Positions 32,311-44,300 of a DNA stretch of 64,000 nt are shown here, piece after piece (position 1 is the stretch's first letter; each line of letters opens with the position of its first letter). Origin of the DNA: Gymnothorax reevesii (Eukaryota > Chordata > Actinopteri > Anguilliformes > Muraenidae); contig CM056576.1 in the NCBI GenBank assembly GCA_029721435.1, positions 72,309,876-72,373,875 of the forward strand. Reading direction: 5' to 3'. Both the position numbers and the translations under genes were made by a program. The notes under the pieces were generated by a model. It saw only the letters and a list, made by a program, of their open reading frames with translations. It searched no databases and was not told where the DNA came from.

Positions 32311-35300
32311 TTGAAAAATAAGAAGCGCTCAATTGGTGGGGGATGTTGTAGACCATGTCGACTTGTTATCACTATGTCTGCCATCAGTATTTGGTTGAAA
32401 TGGATAGCATATTCTTTCTGTACCGCATCTGCCTTCATGAAAGGCCACCAGAATCTGCTCGAAATAGTCCCCGGTTTTCGGCAGGTGCACCCAAAATTTA
32501 AAATCTGATGCACCGCATGTACCTAGTAAAAATCTGCCCCCGACGAGACTTAATGCAATGACGGGACCAGAATTAATGCCACAATCGATGGGACTACTAG
32601 ACTGTGGAACACATTTGGTCTGAGGACGCGTTTGTGTTAACATTGGCTGATCGCGTAATGTATTTCTCTCATCAAAGACTTTCCCTGATCCAGGATCAGG
32701 GAGTTTGTTGGACATCTGCTCTCTGCGGTACCAGGGGGCGATGCCGGCACGGACCACAATGCATGGCAATTGGACTGCGTCCTAACTGGAGAACTAAATG
32801 ACGTTATACATTGATTGGATGGACACTTGAAATTATGCACGCACACACTTGGGTAGACACTTGGGAAATTGTGAAAAAAAGATTTAATTGGCACACGTGC
32901 GCATTCATGGACCGCTCAGTGGCTTAATAATACGCTATATTTTGATTTTATGCGCCATTTGCGCATGGTGCATGGCCTACCCAGCCTCTGAATTGTAAAG
33001 AAAATCTGTTTTCTGAAGCAAAAATATGCCATGGTACTGATACTGTCTCATTCTACTGTCAATTGCAGTCTTTACATATTAAAATGTGTATTTCCTTGCC
33101 GTGGATTTATGCATAGATTCCTCCATTGACGAATTCAGCACTCTATATCCACCTAAGCACCGGCATTGATAGCCAATCACTCAATTATATACTCTGGCTT
33201 TTTACTGCACAGTTATAGTTCTCACCTTGTGAAGCTTCCCTGGGGACGGTGTTTTGATTGACTCATTTCTTATTCAATTTCCGAGTATTTAAACTTTCTA
33301 CAGTAACTGAAAGACATTGATTGGACAAACAGAAGAGTATACAAGCCTTTGCATATTAGCAAGGTAGGTTGTATCCTCTCAACGTTGCACACGATTGCGC
33401 AGCTGAAAATGATGCGATTTATAGGGTAGGAAAAAAGACTCCCGAAACTGGACTGAGGTGTTCAGTTACATGTACAGGATTTAAAAGAGGTAAGGACATG
33501 GTCAATGGTAATTATTCCTAATGAAACGGGACCGGAGTGCTCTTTCTACCGGATGCATCCGTCTCTGAAGGAGGGATTTAATGAAGAAAGGTTATGCTGC
33601 TACTATGGTAGCATTTTGCTCAATGTGGCTTTCTGTTTTGGAATTTATTCCGTATTCAACATAATAGAATGTTGAGGTTTTTGCTCATTAAAAACATTAA
33701 CTGCATAAGCACTTTGGTAGACCCCCTGGTGTGTTCATTGCACCATTCTGTTGAATCTGGGGAAGCATATATTGCCTGATATTCCCTGATGGTGGAATGT
33801 CTGTCCTGTTAAAATATGGTATATTTTAGATATGACTGAATTTGTGAGTTATACTTGTGCCTTATAAGTTCTAGACAGTGTTTATATAAGGTTGCGAGCT
33901 TGGAAGTGAGAGCTGCTAGCTTTTCATTGCAGGGTGAATGTTCTGACCATTTAATAAGCAGTTCATTTCATTAGTATGTGTGCTTGCTTGGGGGACTTTG
34001 AAGAAAAATGGACAAAACTCTAAACTTTATTATGGAGAAAAGGCATGTTTTGTGTTTGGAGAGGTTACTGGTGACCACTGATGTTCAGCTGAACTTAATT
34101 TGATAAATTCATGCTAAACTCAACCAGAAAATCATTAGTTCAAATCAAATTTCATGCCTCAAAACTTTATTTGTGTTGATTATTTGATGATTTGACAGTG
34201 CAACATCTCAGACTTTGGGGAGCCACTTGGATAGCTGTGTCATTTGGCTAATAGCATGAAGGTAATCTAGAATGTAATGTTGAAGATGAATTCTACTTGT
34301 GGTCAAAGAGTTCATGATCCCAGAAATGTATAGATTTAAGCCCCAGCAGTCTTTCAATTCTCAGTACAATTTTTTTTTGCAATTTTAATGGTGAATTCTG
34401 ATGAAGATTTTTTTAATGTTTGCATTCCATTTTCTCGACCAAAATCATGAAAATAAACTGAAATACGATGTAAATCTAAATGCTGTAAGTGTCTTTTCTG
34501 AGTAAAGCCACATTTTTCCTCTTTATGAAGCTTAAATCTTGAATTATACAGCATTAAATTTGGTAACCCTGAAAAAGCCAAATTTGGCTTCAACGCAAAA
34601 GGGTTAAAAGAATGCTGTTGTATTTTGAATATTTTACTCCCCGCCCTTGCAATGCCATACAATTTGCTCATTGCTCACTACCAAAAAGATATATCTTTGT
34701 CTCATCTCTACAAAGCATACAGTCCCTATAGTCTTCACCTTTGTCTGCATGGGCCCTGGCAAATGCTTGACAGTCTTTTTTTTGTGCATGGGCTTTAGCA
34801 GTGCTTTGCTTTATGGAAGACACCCAGTCACCCCATTCCTCTGCAATGTATGTTGTTTTCTGTCCTGAGAAACACTCCAGTTTGCATTCCAACTTTTTAC
34901 CAATGGGTTACTAATTTTCTTGTAACCTTGCGGGTTTTGTGTAAAGAAATTATTTTCTTTGCAAGTCTTGTGACATTTCTGTTCCACGTGGTGCCATTTT
35001 TGTCAGCATTTGAATGGGAGTGGATTTTCTCTCAAAAATACCATCCTTCATTGTCATCCTTCATTACTTAGCGGCCACCTCTATGATGATTGTATTTGTT
35101 GATGAATTCCTTTTAATCTGGGTTTTATTAGGTTTTGACTAAATACATTCATTGTGGTTTACGTATTTTTTTCACCATGATCATAAATCATCTTGTTGGA
35201 AAAGTTACAATTTTGTTTTCAAAATGATCAAATCTTATTTCAAACCAATTTACCAGATTTGCTTAAAAATCTCATTTTATTGGATACCCTAGAAATAATT

Positions 35301-35449
35301 TAGTTCAAAAGGGAGATAAATGTTTTTCTGAAAAATAAGATGGGTTGTACTCATATCTGCTGTACACGGTGTGTCACGAAACCACATTTTTTTTCTGGAA
35401 CCCCCATTATAGCGAAAAATGAATGAAATTATACAAAATAATTTTTACC

Positions 35450-35535
35450 CCTCAGCCCTCAAGGCTGACGGAGTATTACTGTCCTTCGTGCGGGTGGGCG
35501 TCTCCAAAAACTTCCACATCGGGCTGAGGGGTATT
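35450..35535. repeat. Small hairpin repeat
   Basis: CCCCTCAGCCC near 35452 is exactly inverted as GGGCTGAGGGG near 35522, enclosing a CpG-containing loop. It resembles the end pairs of the neighbouring satellite-like repeats. Confidence 0.5.
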
Positions 35536-35699
35536 CCGTGCATTGCACGTCTATTTTTTTTATCTCTCTGTCCCCCATTTTTTTGGTAATGTTCTGCTGC
35601 TTAAAACCTGTTTAAAACGATGATATCTGCATTCCGCATTCCCCCATTACATTGCTCCCACGTTTAACCTCTTGTTCCACAGAAACACTGAACAATTAA

Positions 35700-37163
35700 A
35701 GGTCTCCTGCCACTGAAAATTTTAATTTGATATATGTTCTAGGGACTGCTTTTGATAAACGTTTTAACATTAGTTCTGCGAACAGCGTTTTTTGCCAACA
35801 AAACAGCACCTAATCTCCTATAATGTTTCACAAGATGGGAGAATACAGAAAGAGGGATCTTTGACCATTCCTCTTTGCACAATCTCTCTAAATCATCCAG
35901 CGACCTGGGTCCTCTCCTCTGCACTCTCCTCTTCAGCTCACTCCACAGATTTTCAATGGGGTTGAGGTCTAGGGACTGAGATGGCCATGGGAGGAGCTTG
36001 ATTCTGCGTCTGGTGAACCATTTTTGTTTAGATTTGGCCACATGTTTAGGGTCATTATCTCGCTGAAAGACCCAGTGACGACCCATCTTCATCTTTCGGG
36101 CAGAGGCCACCAGATTTAGATTTAAAATGTCCTGGTATTTCAAAGCATTCATGATGCCATGCACCCTAACAAGGTTCCTAGGGCCTCTGGAAGAGAAACA
36201 GGCCCACAGCATCACCGGTCCTCCCCCATACTTCACAGTGGGCATGAGGTGCTTTTCTGCATACTCATCTTTTGTGTTCCGCCAGACCCACTTAGAGCTT
36301 TTTGGCAACAAGCACTCAATCTTGGTCTCATCTGACCAGAGAACACGGTCCCAGTTGAAGTCCCAGTACCGCTTAGTGAACTCCAGACGTTTGCGTTTAT
36401 GATTGTGAGTGAGAAAAGGTTTTTTCCGTGCATGCCTCCCAAACGGCTTTTTGGCATGTAGAGAGCGCCTGATGGTTGTGTTGGAGACTTTGTGACCCCA
36501 AGATGGTACAACTTGTTGCAATTCTTCAATAATGAGCTTTGGAGAACTTTTTCTTTCTCTTACCACCCTCCTCAATGTGCGTGGTGGCAAAATAACCTTG
36601 CGTCCTCATTTACGCTTGATTACCACTGTTCCAGTTGTTTAAACTTCTTAATGATTCCTCTGACAGTAGATATTGGCAGGTGCAGGTGAGTGGCTATTTT
36701 CTTGTAGCCATTGCCTGACTTGTGAAGGTCGACACACATCTGCCTTACTTGATAGGTGTGTTCCTTTGTCTTTCCCATGTTGAAGAGTGGATAAGAGAAA
36801 TGGTCTCTGTGTCACGTCATATTTATGCCCAAGGGAAACAGGAAGTGATGATTTACTAATTAAATGCTCCTTGATAATCTGATCAACTTTATAAACTACT
36901 GTAGAAATGACAGAAATACTTCAATTACATTTAATTTCTAGGAATTGTTAGGGGTGCCAGTAATTGTGGAACAGGTGATTTTATGAAAAATAATTATTTC
37001 TTAGTCAGGGATTTTTTTTTTCCCCTTAAAATTCACTTGAGTTGAAGGTTACATTTTTCTACAATTTTCAGTGTGAGAGTATGCTTCTGCAATAAAAATT
37101 GAATTTATGTTAAGGCTTTTAACACATCTTAACCAGGGGTGCCAATAATTCTTGCGGGTGCTG
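35700..37163 (-). mobile_element. Tc1-like transposon, one TIR missing
   Basis: The right end GGTGCCAATAATTCTTGCGG...GTGCTG abuts TA at 37164-37165. The expected inverted left end is not found near 35700, so that side is truncated. A minus-strand transposase lies inside. It sits within the last WDCP intron, antisense to the gene. Confidence 0.75.
35739..36778 (-). pseudogene. Tc1-like transposase, C-terminal 283 codons open
   Basis: The family start MGKTKEHTYQVRQMCVDLHK is at 36778, followed by a helix-turn-helix ending STVRGIIKKFK. A one-base shift near 36630 and an in-frame TGA at about 36608 (in KRK-stop-GRKV) disconnect it from the rest. From 36590 the frame is open for 283 codons to 35739, with Asp in LWSDETKIE, Asp in FQRDNDPKH and Glu in NPIENLW (34-residue spacing). 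The triad is intact, so only two small lesions disable the copy. Because the gene is antisense to WDCP, its AT-rich termini could affect WDCP intron processing; that is speculation. Confidence 0.85.
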
Positions 37164-37702
37164 TACCTCACAACTGAGCGACTGCCTTGCAATAATGAAT
37201 GGCTATGAAATCACATAGGTTCTCAAAGGCCCCTGAAATATTCTCTTCTTCTGATTGCTCGTATTCGTCATACATAATTGTAGACTGGCGTTCTTTTTGT
37301 GAACAATGTTGGGTGATTTGAAAGGAAGCGCGATGGGTATAGGTTAGGATTGTATGCAGGATCTATGAATGCCGGGTTGGGGGCAGGGCTGAACGTTCCT
37401 GAGTAGTTATGTCGCACCCAAACTGCATGAAAAAGATACAAATTTTTTGGGGTGTTCCCAAACATAGTCGTTTTGTTTAGATTTCTGCATTATAGAATGA
37501 TTTTAGGCAAAAATATGGCAATGTTCAAATTCCGGAAGAAATTTTGCATAAAATAAGTCTAACTTGTGTAATTCCATGGCAGAAGACCTTTTAAAGCTTT
37601 TAATGTTGATCAGATTAATTTTCTTCACTGTACATTTTTTTATAGTGTCCCCCCGCCCCCCACCCCTAGATTTCATCTGGTATGTTTTGGCATTTTCTCT
37701 AG

Positions 37703-37836
37703 GCTCACTGTGGATCGTCTTGGTGGCTGATGGAGATGGGTTTGTGCCATTGACGTTCAAGTCAAAGGAGGAGCTTAAGGTGCGGAATGGAAAACGAAAT
37801 TTACCCAGGTCTCCCAGCAACAGTGAGACACCATAG
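37703..37836 (+). CDS. wdcp: WDCP, last coding exon and stop
   Basis: After TTCTCTAG the exon completes a Gly codon and reads SLWIVLVADGDGFVPLTFKS, then KEELKVRNG, and ends SNSETP with TAG at 37834-37836. It aligns with human SHWILLSADSEGFIPLTFTA. The human protein extends further beyond this point, so the fish tail is shorter. The splice phase (one base in the previous exon, two here) is consistent. Confidence 0.9.
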
Positions 37837-38092
37837 TAAGACAGTCCTTGGGTGGGGCCCCAATCATGTCTCAGGGCTACCAAACATCTGTAAAGAATGT
37901 TCTATGATCAGGCAGAATGTATTATTCTAATTCTGATGTAACCATCATTACGAATTACTGAAAGCAGCAGAGTTCCAAAAGACAGATTTTTGTTTTTTGG
38001 AAAAACATAGGGGAAAAAAGACTGAATTGACTTTGTGTAAATGGCTGCTTGTAGCTAGATTTTGATATATTTATGGTTATTTATTCAATAAA
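37837..38092 (+). terminator. WDCP 3' UTR with poly(A) signal AATAAA
   Basis: AATAAA at 38087-38092 is the first canonical signal after the stop codon (about 250 bases downstream), with a T/GT-rich tract following. This is a plausible cleavage site for the WDCP transcript. Confidence 0.65.
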
Positions 38093-38110
38093 GTGGATTT
38101 ATTTTTGATT

Positions 38111-38852
38111 ACTGAAATGATTCAACTGTGTGTTTTTATTTTGCAAAGGCCAAACTGTGCCACTTGCTTTGTTTTGCAATGGTTATTTGATCATATAACT
38201 TGGATGAATGAGACTTGCGTTCAGTGCCATGAAATTAAGCATTTGCCCCCTCCCTGATTTCTTCTACTGATATGTAACTAATACTAAGTGCAAGAACTAT
38301 CTTAAAATGAAGTTTTAAAATATTTTAATTTACTGAAAGTAGGATGTCATCCATCATCATCAGAGTGAAATTGTAACTGCCTCGTTAGGTCCGACATCAT
38401 TTTTCTTTATCAATATAGCATCTTGCAGTCTTGAGAGACTACGGAGTTATGCTCTGCAAAAATATGACTTGGTTGATAGGGAAAAAATAAGGTCTAGTTT
38501 GGGGTCTTTTTTGGGATGCATCAAAATGGAAAATTTTAAGCCGAAACCAAAAATGAGAAACGCTTGGCTGAAAACTGAAAGAAATTATTACGCCAATTTT
38601 TAGTACCATTGCATTTATGGCTATGACTGTGTATTTACCTAAAGTCAAGGCATTGCAATTGCATAAATTAATATTCATGCCTCAAGGAATAAATCAATTA
38701 CAAAACTATTAAAATATTTATTTAGCACTGACATTCCAATAAAGCACAGTATAAAATAAAATTCTAAATAAAATGTTTTACCACTCATGAATAACCTACA
38801 GGCCTATAACTGACTGGCCTATTACTGGCTACTGAAAAATTGTAAAATTAAA
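38111..38852. other. No feature recognised
   Basis: AT-rich intergenic sequence. Confidence 0.5.
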
Positions 38853-38854
38853 TA

Positions 38855-39110
38855 CACTGCCTGGCCAAAAAAAAAGTTGCACACTCAAATATTTAGTTGG
38901 AACCCCTGTAGCTTTGATTACAGTGCATATTCGTCTTGTCATTGTTTTGACAACTATATGCAATGCCAGAACATTTATTTTCGATCAGAAATGCCATAAT
39001 TTTTGGCCGAGATCTTGTCTTCTCGACATACTGGTTTAACTACTCGGTGGTCTTTCTTGAGCACATCCCAATAACTTCTGATTTGTTTAAGGTCTCACTT
39101 GATTGGTCAT
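38855..39110. mobile_element. Tc1-like terminal fragment
   Basis: TA then CACTGCCTGGCCAAAAAAAA and GTTGCACACTCAAATATTTA match the TIR of a common fish Tc1 family. The partner end and transposase are absent or too decayed to see. Confidence 0.6.
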
Positions 39111-39189
39111 GACCTGTTTTCAGTCATTAATTTCAATTCCCATGACAGAAACTCCAAAAACTTTCAACACTATCAGATGTGACCCAGTT

Positions 39190-39625
39190 TTCATTTATAA
39201 CGCATCCCAATTACGACTCCGGTCTTCTCACGCTTTTCTTAACTCAGGGGTTGGAAGCAATGCATGTGTTTCATGATAGTTTAAATGAAACATGATCATC
39301 TGAAATTGATTGATTCCAGTGATTCCAACCCCTTCATTCACACGGACCTAAATTCCGCGCTAGAATCTCTTACATACGCATTGATTGAATAATTGCTGGC
39401 TACAGCAGAGGACAGTAAATATTCCACTTACTCACACCAAATGCGTTTGAGAGTTGACAGGTATGCGTTATTAATGAAAACTGCCCACACCTGATAATGT
39501 TGAAAGTTTTTGGAGTTTCTGTTATGGTAATTTAAATGAATGATTGAAAAAAAGGTTGTGACCAATCATTAATCTTAAGGGATTGTTTGAGCTTCCCGTG
39601 TTGCCAGTTCACGAGCCGCCGCTGT
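39190..39625. repeat. Fold-back half plus its adjoining repeat
   Basis: The first part (39210-39420) resembles half of the fold-back element at 30339. The rest (39440-39620: GTATGCGTTATTAATGAAAA, then GACCAATCATTA and TTTGAGC) recurs at 50400-50570 and at 50650-50764. These copies act as empty sites for the Kolobok-like insertion. Confidence 0.6.
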
Positions 39626-39628
39626 AAG

Positions 39629-39691
39629 ATGGCTACCCTTTTTCGGACTGCGCCCGCTATTGGAAAGAAAAGTAGACCATATTCAGACTTC
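39629..39691 (+). CDS. Possible first coding exon, unidentified
   Basis: ATG in a good context (AAGATGGCT) opens 21 codons (MATLFRTAPAIGKKSRPYSD, then F), ending exactly at a strong donor GTAAGT (39692). The upstream CCGCCGCTG is GC-rich like a short 5' UTR. I recognise no protein and see no second exon, so chance or repeat origin is quite possible. Confidence 0.22.
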
Positions 39692-39697
39692 GTAAGT

Positions 39698-40664
39698 TGA
39701 TTAAATATGTGTTTTATAATTTGCAAACATTACCCACCAAAAAGCTTTCCGTGCTAATTTTGTTTCATTGTTTTGTTAGATTGCTAGTTAATAACAACTG
39801 CTAAAGTAGCTAACTAGTAACCTTATCTGGCTGGTTTATTAGCCAGCTTGGTAATGTCAGCTAGCTAGCTACCATTCTTATTGACTAATCATATCAGTGG
39901 CTAATTGCTTCTTTCTTCTTTGCTGAACTTCACCACAGAATACTGAATTCTGAACTCACTCATGCTTCAGTAATTGTTTTTAGTTGTTTCACTTCAAGGC
40001 AAATACTACTGAATTCATGAATTCAAATGTATTATGTTTGCCAGTCTTGAAGCCATTGTATTAATATTTCTGTGTAGGCTACAGTTAAAGTTACTACTAT
40101 TACTACTTAACACTATTATAGTGATTGAGAATTGCATATGAGACCAGGATGACACTCTATATTGTAATAATCGCAAACTGCAATAATAAAAACATTTAAA
40201 TTTTTGGCTGGTAAAAAATCTGATTGGCTGGTGATTTTTTTTCCCTCTACCCGCCATTTGGCTGGTAAGCCAAAAAGTGCATTTTGGACCCTGCGTCCAT
40301 AACTCACTGCCCAGGGGTGTATCAAGCTTTTTAAAAGTGTGGGCGATGAAGTTCATCCGCGGGGGGATGTGGACGTGTATCTGAGCAAGGCTATTGTGGA
40401 GGCTGAACACAAGTAAACTCCATTTACACACCTTTTATGTTTCTGAAATATAGGGTTTACTCATCTCTAAATATAGGTTATGCATAAAATGAAACTGAAA
40501 TATTCACTTGAATATTCTGTTTACTACGGTTATTAGCAAAACTGTTATAGCCAAGTATGACATTATCCACATTTTCAATATGTAGCCAACACTCATCAAC
40601 ATTATGCGACACAGTCATATTGTTAGTTTTTCCTACCTCTTTTGCATTTTTTTCCTCTTTTAGA
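39698..40664. other. No feature recognised
   Basis: AT-rich; the short frames are unconvincing. Confidence 0.45.
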
Positions 40665-40666
40665 TA

Positions 40667-40915
40667 GGGTAAGGTGGGGCTACTCAGGCCCAGGGGCTAT
40701 TCTAGCCAATTTTTTATTTATTTATTTTTTTCATTTATTGGATAAAAATTGCACACTGTTGGAGATGTTGTTTCTGATAGCTCTAGCAATAGTTTAAAAC
40801 AACTACTGGCCAAGAAATGGATTGATTAATGTTTTCACCAGTGAAAGAAGGTAAATGTAGGCCGGAACAGTCTCAGCTTACCCTAGTAGTAGGCCAGAAT
40901 AGCCCCACCTTACCC
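40667..40915. mobile_element. MITE, 249 bp, TA target duplication
   Basis: The ends GGGTAAGGTGGGGCTA and (reversed) GGGTAAGGTGGGGCTATTC are near-perfect inverses flanked by TA (40665-40666, 40916-40917). The interior is non-coding. The TA duplication suggests the Tc1/mariner superfamily. Confidence 0.75.
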
Positions 40916-40917
40916 TA

Positions 40918-42010
40918 CTATTTGAACCCATTTGCATAAATTGATCAATTGATCAAAATGACAAGTTTCGCAACATAGGATGCTTTAAGCATTGTACAAA
41001 AATCAGCAGCTCCTGATCAACCCTTCACTAGCTTACTAGAAATCTAATCAAGCAACCCCTTTTCATTTTTTGATATTTTGTGAGGATTGATTGGGACTAT
41101 CTGAAAACAAAATATGATTGAATTTGAAAGGTTTTAAATACTATTTGCAAAACAAAATCTTAAAATGATGCTAAATGGGCTTTTAAATTGTGGTTTGTAA
41201 CCTGCTAATGTCGTTTTTTGTGTGCCATACAACCATGCATACCTCATACAAATAAATGACGTAAGCGGTACTACTCAAGTGGTATTTCACGTTACATAAA
41301 GTTTTGCATTTTTATAGGCTTTTACCTCATTTTCACAATGTATTTCTTCACAAATGCGAGAAAAGCACTGCTGCTATTGAACAAAACGTAAGAGACCTGA
41401 AACCACTGGCAGAATCGGCGAGAATAAGGCATTATTTAGATTAGGACGAAATCTACGGTGACAGAAAATTGAACCATTAATTGCGCTAACATCATACCAA
41501 GCTCGCTATCTAACTTCATAGAAACATAGTTTGGCTCTAAGCGTTTGGCTGTCTCTCCCAGAGACAGCCATTTCATTCATGGATAATAATGACAACATTA
41601 CACTGAGGCAGCGATTAGGCATGAATAATGTTGTAAGACACAGCTTTTTAAAAAGTTCGCTGCTAACTTAAATAGTGTGAAATTTCCGGGCAATGTAACA
41701 CTAGAAGCTACAAGCTAGCTGAGGTGGTTCGGCTGTCTCTCAGAGATAAAAAGGGTGCTTATTTCATGTTTCATGATGGATATTAAGTAGATATGATTGC
41801 ATTACATTACTGTAGCCACGAACTTCGTTTCACTAATTTACTGTGATGCAGTGTGATGGGATGGAATACATTTTTAGCAAAAGTATGGGCGTTACACACC
41901 CCACGTCTGCAATGCGCCTGTCACTGCCGTACAGGAGAGTGCTTGTGACACGTTTTGTATACTTGTCCTTTCGTGTGCTCACTGAGCTTCTTTTAGTTCC
42001 TCACTCTCTT
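40918..42010. other. No feature recognised
   Basis: AT-rich; no supported exon or repeat end. Confidence 0.45.
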
Positions 42011-42012
42011 GC

Positions 42013-43494
42013 TCAGCTTGTACTTGGTGGTAGTCTTCTCCCCATGCATCTGTTAAGCCCTGTGTCTAGGCATAGAGAGTCAGACATCGTAGAGCCCAGG
42101 TGTTCGAAGTCCTCAACAGCATTCACCTTGCAGTCAGAGATTGTGGTGTTTTGTGGAGAATCCACTCCCTGCCTCATGATTTGAGTTTTCCGTAGACTGA
42201 TGGTAAGTCCAAAATCTCGGCAAGCCTGAGTGAAGTGAATCAGTTGCCGCGGAGGGTCTTGCTCCGAATAGATGGTGAATGCTGCTTCATCTGAGTAATT
42301 CACACAAACATTATGCTGAACTCAGGTTTCTGCTTTGAGTCTTGAGAGACGGAATAGTCTACGATCCAAACTGATTTGGAGGTAGAGGCTTTCTGTAGCC
42401 GATCCAAAGTCTTCAACAGCAGGGCAAAGAATATGCCGAACAACATGGGGGTAAGGACACAACCCTGTTAAATTTTAGATGTCAAAAAGGTCTCATGTTG
42501 ATCCATCGAAAACTACTGTGTCCTTCATGTCCTTAATGGAAAGACTTGATGATGCTTTGAAGCCTTGGTGGGCACCCGACCCAGGGTAGAATCTTGAGTG
42601 GGCTGATCCCTGCAGACAAGAGCCTTTGTGTGGTCAATGTGAGTGTTTGTCCTTGCTATTTGCATTTTTCCTGCAGCTGTTTGAGGGAGAAGATTGTGTC
42701 GATAGTGGATCGACATGCCTAGCACTGTGATTTTTGGTCGACTCGATGCGATTATTTGAAGTCTCTTCTGCAGCACTCTTGAAAAAAAGCTTCCTGACGC
42801 TGATCAGTGGGGAGATACCTCGATGATTGTCGCATTGTGACCTGTTGCCATTGTTTTTATACAATGTGACAATGTCTGCGTCCTGTATATCCTGTGGTAC
42901 CATAACCGTCTTTCCCTTATAGGTCCTGGATTTCATAGAGCTCTGAAAATAGTCTCCCTGTTGCACTTCAGCACTTCTGGAGGGATACCGTCCTTCCCTG
43001 GTGCTTTACCAGCGGCAAGAAAGTCCATGACTTCACCGAGTTCCCTCTGCATGGTTTTTCTGTCAAGCTCATCTGTTACTGGAAGGCTGCTGATGGCATT
43101 CAAGGCTTCCTCGCTCACCATGTTCTGTGTGGTGTATAGTATAGTGTAGTGCTCTGCACTGCAAGCCATTTCTTTTTGAACGGTCCTGTATTACCTGGTG
43201 TGGTGGACTACAGAGGTGCTTTTTCTTTGCTGTTGGACGCTGTGCCATCTTGATTCCATCATACATCCCCTTCATGTTGCCCGTGTCAGCTGCAGTCTGC
43301 ATCAGTGATGAGATCTCTAGCCAGTAATTATTTGTACACACCCTTGCACATTGTTGAGCTTTGCTACTTGCAGGTTTGTGAGTCTGTTGGTATTGGCTGC
43401 TGCTATTTCCCTGGAGGTGTTCCCAGCTTGTTCCAACTATCACATCAGATGGGCCTGGTAGACATTCTTTTAAAGTACATCCGTATTCTTCCAC
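42013..43494 (-). pseudogene. Non-LTR reverse transcriptase remnant
   Basis: Reading from 43494 downward, segments follow the order of a LINE RT. First comes a pre-RT region (NNYWLEISSLMQTAADTGN, MYDGIKMA), then AAGKAPGKDGIPPEVLK (the usual GKxPGxDGIPxE motif) and DIQDADIVTLYKNNGNRS...NHRGIS. Near the end, SDEAAFTIYSE stands where relatives have YADDAA, followed by FGLTISLRKT and FEHLGSTMS. Frame changes and stops are frequent and the catalytic Asp pair is damaged. The clade is not certain; it resembles RTE/jockey-like elements often called craniofacial-development-protein-like. Confidence 0.7.
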
Positions 43495-43639
43495 CTTACT
43501 TTGGTGCTGGTCTTGCTAGTGTTAATGTGTGGTCTCCATTCTTTTTGAGCAATGTATTTTCTTTGCAAGTAGCTTCACTTTGCTGATTACCTGTGGGTGG
43601 TCAGTATTGTGATCAGTGATCTGAAAGTTGCTTGTGAGC

Positions 43640-44300
43640 TTAAAGGGATATTTCACTTCACAAGTGGGTTGTATGAGCCACAAATTGCCACGACACTGTA
43701 CTTACATTAAAATGCAGTAGAAAGCTCTCTGTTCTCCTCCAGGTAGCCGCACCAGGGCATAGTGCTGGGTGGAAATTTAGGTGATACGCTGTGTCTGTGT
43801 TTCCATTCACAACAGTGTATTTTCATGGCCTAAAAGAGGTCCTACCTGAATATAATACGCCGTTTCAGTTGTACGCTATTTTTAAAGAAATTACAACACT
43901 TTAGCTGCTTGGAAGAAACCACATTTGCTCTTGAACTAACCAACTGATGTATTCCTCCGCAAGACGTATCTCTCCCAAAGTCCGTTGACTTTTGGACGTG
44001 ACAAAAAGCACAAAGCTGCTCATCTGTTTATTTTTGGACTGGAAGAAAAGCACCTATTTCTCTTTCAAAAAACGATGCCACCAGAAATCAGTGGGTAGCT
44101 TTTTTGTTTGCAGGCAGTAAACAGCCACGACTAAAGGGGATGTTTGCTGTTCGTGCTCAGCATTTCACTAAAGACAGCTTTGTCAATAAAGAATAATTCC
44201 ACGCTGGATAAGCATTTCAGCTGCTTCTCAAACCTGAAGCAGTTGCATCGATCAAGCCTTCGGACCCACAAGCTCTAAGTAAAGATAAAACAGCTAATAA
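43640..44300 (+). pseudogene. THAP-domain remnant, copy 1
   Basis: The frame at about 44060-44280 reads NDATRNQWVAFL...AVRAQHFTKDSFVNKE and LLLKPEAVASI. It contains the D-x-x-R-x-x-W, C/R-x-x-H-F and LKP-x-AV-x-S landmarks of a THAP zinc finger, a DNA-binding domain of THAP proteins and of P-element and Kolobok transposases. The Cys before QHF reads Arg. TAA stops lie at 44194-44196 and 44209-44211. The unit begins near TTAAAGGG (43640). It is close to copy 2 at 53366-53650. Confidence 0.65.

Larger units (their letters stand above)
31329..37702 (+). other. Large WDCP intron filled with repeats
   Basis: The 6.4-kb intron begins GTAAGT and ends TTCTCTAG. It holds three satellite-like repeats (31381-31870, 32140-32310, 35450-35535) and a Tc1 copy (35700-37163). 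The stretch 32520-35430 is AT-rich and I recognise nothing in it. Confidence 0.75.

Noticed and set aside
43305..43586. Plus-strand frame of 93 codons
   Set aside because: It overlaps the minus-strand LINE reverse transcriptase remnant, which has recognisable motifs in order.
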